Source: Comamonadaceae bacterium (GTDB lineage: Bacteria; Pseudomonadota; Gammaproteobacteria; Burkholderiales; Burkholderiaceae_C). Taken from it: a stretch of 8,181 nt of DNA. The stretch lies in contig CANCDA010000111.1 in NCBI GenBank assembly GCA_947374705.1, positions 1-8,181 on the forward strand, written 5' to 3'. The translations under genes were made by a program, and so were the position numbers. The number at the start of each line of letters is the position of its first letter. Position 1 is the first letter of the stretch. Below are positions 6,127 to 8,181 of the stretch, piece after piece. A model generated the notes under the pieces. The model was not told where the DNA came from and searched no databases. It saw only the letters and a list, made by a program, of their open reading frames with translations.

Positions 6127-6159
6127 GAAAACCCTTGCGGGATGAGCGCAAGGGTTTTC
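6127..6159 (-). terminator. Rho-independent terminator of pnp
   Basis: Twenty-two bases after the pnp stop codon, GAAAACCCTTGCG (6159-6147) pairs perfectly with CGCAAGGGTTTTC (6139-6127) over 13 bases, with a seven-base loop. The 3' arm ends in TTTTCTC, so the T-run is partly inside the stem, a common terminator form. By its symmetry it could also work on plus-strand transcripts. It leaves only 15 bases to the next start codon. Confidence 0.8.
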
Positions 6160-6181
6160 AATGGGGTTGCTGCAAAGCGAC

Positions 6182-8181
6182 TTAAGCGTGCTCGGTCTGA
6201 GCAGGGCGATCCAGCAAAGCCTTCATGGACAGTTTGACGCGACCTTTTTCGTCCGTCTCCATGACCTTGACCTTGACGATCTGGCCTTCTTTCAGGTAGT
6301 CGGTGACCTTCTCCACACGCTCGTGTGCGATCTGGCTGATGTGCAGCAGGCCGTCTTTGCCGGGCAGCAAATTGACCAGCGCGCCGAAGTCCAAAATCTT
6401 GGTGATGGGGCCTTCGTATATCTTGCCGATTTCGACTTCTGCCGTGATCTGCTCGATGCGACGCTTTGCTTCCTCGGCCTTGGCCGGGTCGCTGGAGGCG
6501 ATGGTGATGGTGCCGTCTTCGTCGATGTTGATCTGCGTGCCGGTTTCTTCCGTCAGCGCGCGAATCACCGAGCCGCCCTTACCGATCACGTCACGGATTT
6601 TGTCCGGATTGATCTTCATAGTGAACAAGCGCGGTGCGAAGTTGGACACTTCGGTCTTGGCTTCAGACATGGCTTCTTGCATCTTGGCCAGAATGTGCAT
6701 GCGGGCTTCTTTGGCCTGGGCCAGTGCGACCTGCATGATCTCTTTGGTGATGCCCTGGATTTTGATGTCCATCTGCAGCGCGGTAATACCATTGGTGGTA
6801 CCGGCCACTTTGAAATCCATGTCACCCAGATGATCTTCATCACCCAGGATGTCGGTCAACACGGCGAAGCGGTTGTCATCCTTGATCAGGCCCATGGCGA
6901 TACCGGCCACGTGCGCTTTCATCGGCACACCCGCATCCATCAAGCTCAGGCAGCCACCGCAGACCGAAGCCATGCTGGAAGAACCGTTGGACTCGGTGAC
7001 TTCAGACACCACACGCATGGTGTAGGGGAACTCTTCTTTGCTTGGCAACACGGCGACGAGCGCACGCTTGGCCAAACGGCCGTGGCCGATTTCGCGGCGC
7101 TTGGTGGAGCCCATGCGGCCCACTTCGCCAGTGGCGAAGGGAGGCATGTTGTAGTGCAGCATGAAGCGGTCTTCGTACTCACCGGCCAGGGCGTCAATGC
7201 GCTGGGCATCGCGCTCGGTACCCAGCGTGGTGATGACCAGCGCCTGAGTTTCGCCACGGGTGAACAGTGCGGAGCCGTGCGTGCGGGGCAGCACGCTGTT
7301 ACGGATTTCGATGGGGCGCACGGTGCGCGTGTCGCGGCCATCAATGCGAGGCTCACCGGCCAAAATCTGGCTGCGAACGATCCCTGCTTCGATGTCAAAC
7401 AACATGCTTTCGACCTTGACGGCGTCAAAGGCCACGCCCTGTGCGGTCAGCTCAGCCTTGACGACGGCATAGGCTTCGCGGCAGGCTTGTGTGCGGGCTT
7501 GCTTGTTGCGGATTTGGTAGGCGGCGCGCAGCTTGCTGTCGGCAATGGCAGACACCTTGGCGATTAGCTCTTCGTCCTTGGCAGGGGCTTTCCAGTCCCA
7601 CATCGGCTTGCCAGCGTCACGCACGAGTTCGTGAATGGCGTTGATGGCGATGTTGCCCTGCTCATGGCCAAACACCACAGCACCCAGCATGATTTCTTCA
7701 GACAGTTGCTGGGCTTCAGATTCCACCATCAGCACGGCAGATTCGGTACCCGCCACGACCAACTCCATGATGGAGTCTTTGCGGGCGGTCTGACCTGGGT
7801 TGAGCACGTACTGGCCGTTGATGTAACCCACGCGGGCGGCACCGATGGGGCCGTTGAAAGGGATACCGCTGATGGCCAGCGCAGCGCTGGTACCAATCAT
7901 GGCAGCGATGTCAGCGTCCACCTCAGGGTTCAACGACAACACGTGAATCACCACATGCACTTCGTTGTAAAAACCTTCGGGGAACAGAGGACGAATCGGG
8001 CGGTCGATCAGGCGGCTGGTTAGGGTCTCCAACTCGCTGGGGCGACCTTCACGCTTGAAGAAGCTACCGGGAATCTTGCCTGCAGCGTAGGTCTTCTCGA
8101 TGTAGTCCACCGTCAGGGGGAAGAAGTCTTGGCCGGGCTTGGCACCCTTAGAGGCCACCACGGTGGCCAAAATCACGGTGT
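6182..8181 (-). CDS. pnp: Polynucleotide phosphorylase (5' end outside window)
   Basis: PNPase is the trimeric 3'-5' phosphorolytic exoribonuclease that degrades and edits mRNA tails, often within the RNA degradosome. The window holds about 666 residues, and roughly 40 N-terminal residues lie beyond the right edge. The frame enters the window at D-T-V-I-L-A, so the GTG at 8176 is an internal valine, not the start. Counted from that valine, the order is first RNase PH domain (1-180), helical linker, second RNase PH domain with the phosphate-binding SNGSSSMAS (396-404) and catalytic Asp448, Asp454 and Lys456 (GDEDHLGDMDFKVAG), KH domain with VIGKGGS (530-536), and S1 domain (583-652). With an offset of 38 these residues match Ser438/439, Asp486, Asp492 and Lys494 known in E. 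coli. The stop is at 6184-6182 and a terminator follows. Confidence 0.98.
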   Translation of the reverse strand, partial: TVILATVVASKGAKPGQDFFPLTVDYIEKTYAAGKIPGSFFKREGRPSELETLTSRLIDRPIRPLFPEGFYNEVHVVIHVLSLNPEVDADIAAMIGTSAALAISGIPFNGPIGAARVGYINGQYVLNPGQTARKDSIMELVVAGTESAVLMVESEAQQLSEEIMLGAVVFGHEQGNIAINAIHELVRDAGKPMWDWKAPAKDEELIAKVSAIADSKLRAAYQIRNKQARTQACREAYAVVKAELTAQGVAFDAVKVESMLFDIEAGIVRSQILAGEPRIDGRDTRTVRPIEIRNSVLPRTHGSALFTRGETQALVITTLGTERDAQRIDALAGEYEDRFMLHYNMPPFATGEVGRMGSTKRREIGHGRLAKRALVAVLPSKEEFPYTMRVVSEVTESNGSSSMASVCGGCLSLMDAGVPMKAHVAGIAMGLIKDDNRFAVLTDILGDEDHLGDMDFKVAGTTNGITALQMDIKIQGITKEIMQVALAQAKEARMHILAKMQEAMSEAKTEVSNFAPRLFTMKINPDKIRDVIGKGGSVIRALTEETGTQINIDEDGTITIASSDPAKAEEAKRRIEQITAEVEIGKIYEGPITKILDFGALVNLLPGKDGLLHISQIAHERVEKVTDYLKEGQIVKVKVMETDEKGRVKLSMKALLDRPAQTEHA

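Noticed and set aside
6161..7567. A 468-codon plus-strand open frame antisense to pnp
   Set aside because: The product is rich in His, Asp, Gly and Leu in the way expected for the reverse complement of a GC-biased gene, has no recognisable domain, and the minus strand encodes a clear PNPase throughout.
8174..8176. GTG as the start codon of pnp
   Set aside because: The frame stays open to the window edge, and the residues before it (D-T) match the inside of PNPase, whose first RNase PH domain needs about 40 more residues.

Overview
This is an ordinary core-genome segment of a betaproteobacterium. It is most likely from Burkholderiales, and the protein sequences and gene order look like Comamonadaceae (Rhodoferax/Polaromonas/Acidovorax type). 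That placement rests on recall of family sequences and of the order pnp - quinone oxidoreductase - tpiA - secG - tRNA-Leu - nuoABCDEF; no database was searched. Every supported gene lies on the minus strand, so transcription runs from right (8181) to left (1). I see no mobile element, CRISPR array, phage gene or defence system.

Right part (8181-5092 and on to 3896): the window opens inside pnp (polynucleotide phosphorylase, first ~40 residues outside). pnp ends at 6182 and is followed by a perfect 13-bp hairpin (6127-6159) that looks like its transcription terminator. Fifteen bases further begins a zinc-free quinone oxidoreductase of the MDR/PIG3 type. Its stop codon overlaps the start of tpiA (triosephosphate isomerase) in an ATGA junction. 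secG, the small membrane subunit of the SecYEG translocon, follows after 36 bp, so these three genes form a likely operon.

Middle (3895-3643): a 110-bp spacer with two hairpins leads to a tRNA-Leu gene (anticodon GAG, CCA encoded). Only 58 bp separate the tRNA from nuoA.

Left part (3642-1): nuoA, nuoB, nuoC, nuoD, nuoE and the first 128 residues of nuoF encode the start of the respiratory complex I operon. nuoC and nuoD are separate genes, unlike the fused nuoCD of Escherichia coli. Together they give one membrane subunit (NuoA), the quinone-site and N2-cluster subunits (NuoB, NuoC, NuoD) and part of the NADH-oxidising module (NuoE, NuoF). The rest of the operon should continue to the left of the window. 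Short spacers and overlapping start/stop codons suggest coupled translation.

All genes look intact, with the expected catalytic or cluster-binding residues. No undescribed system was found. The points worth a second look are RNA-level ones (terminator close to a start codon, tRNA in the nuo leader, unexplained hairpins) and two small protein oddities: an apparent short insertion in the oxidoreductase and a long Ala/Pro tail on SecG.
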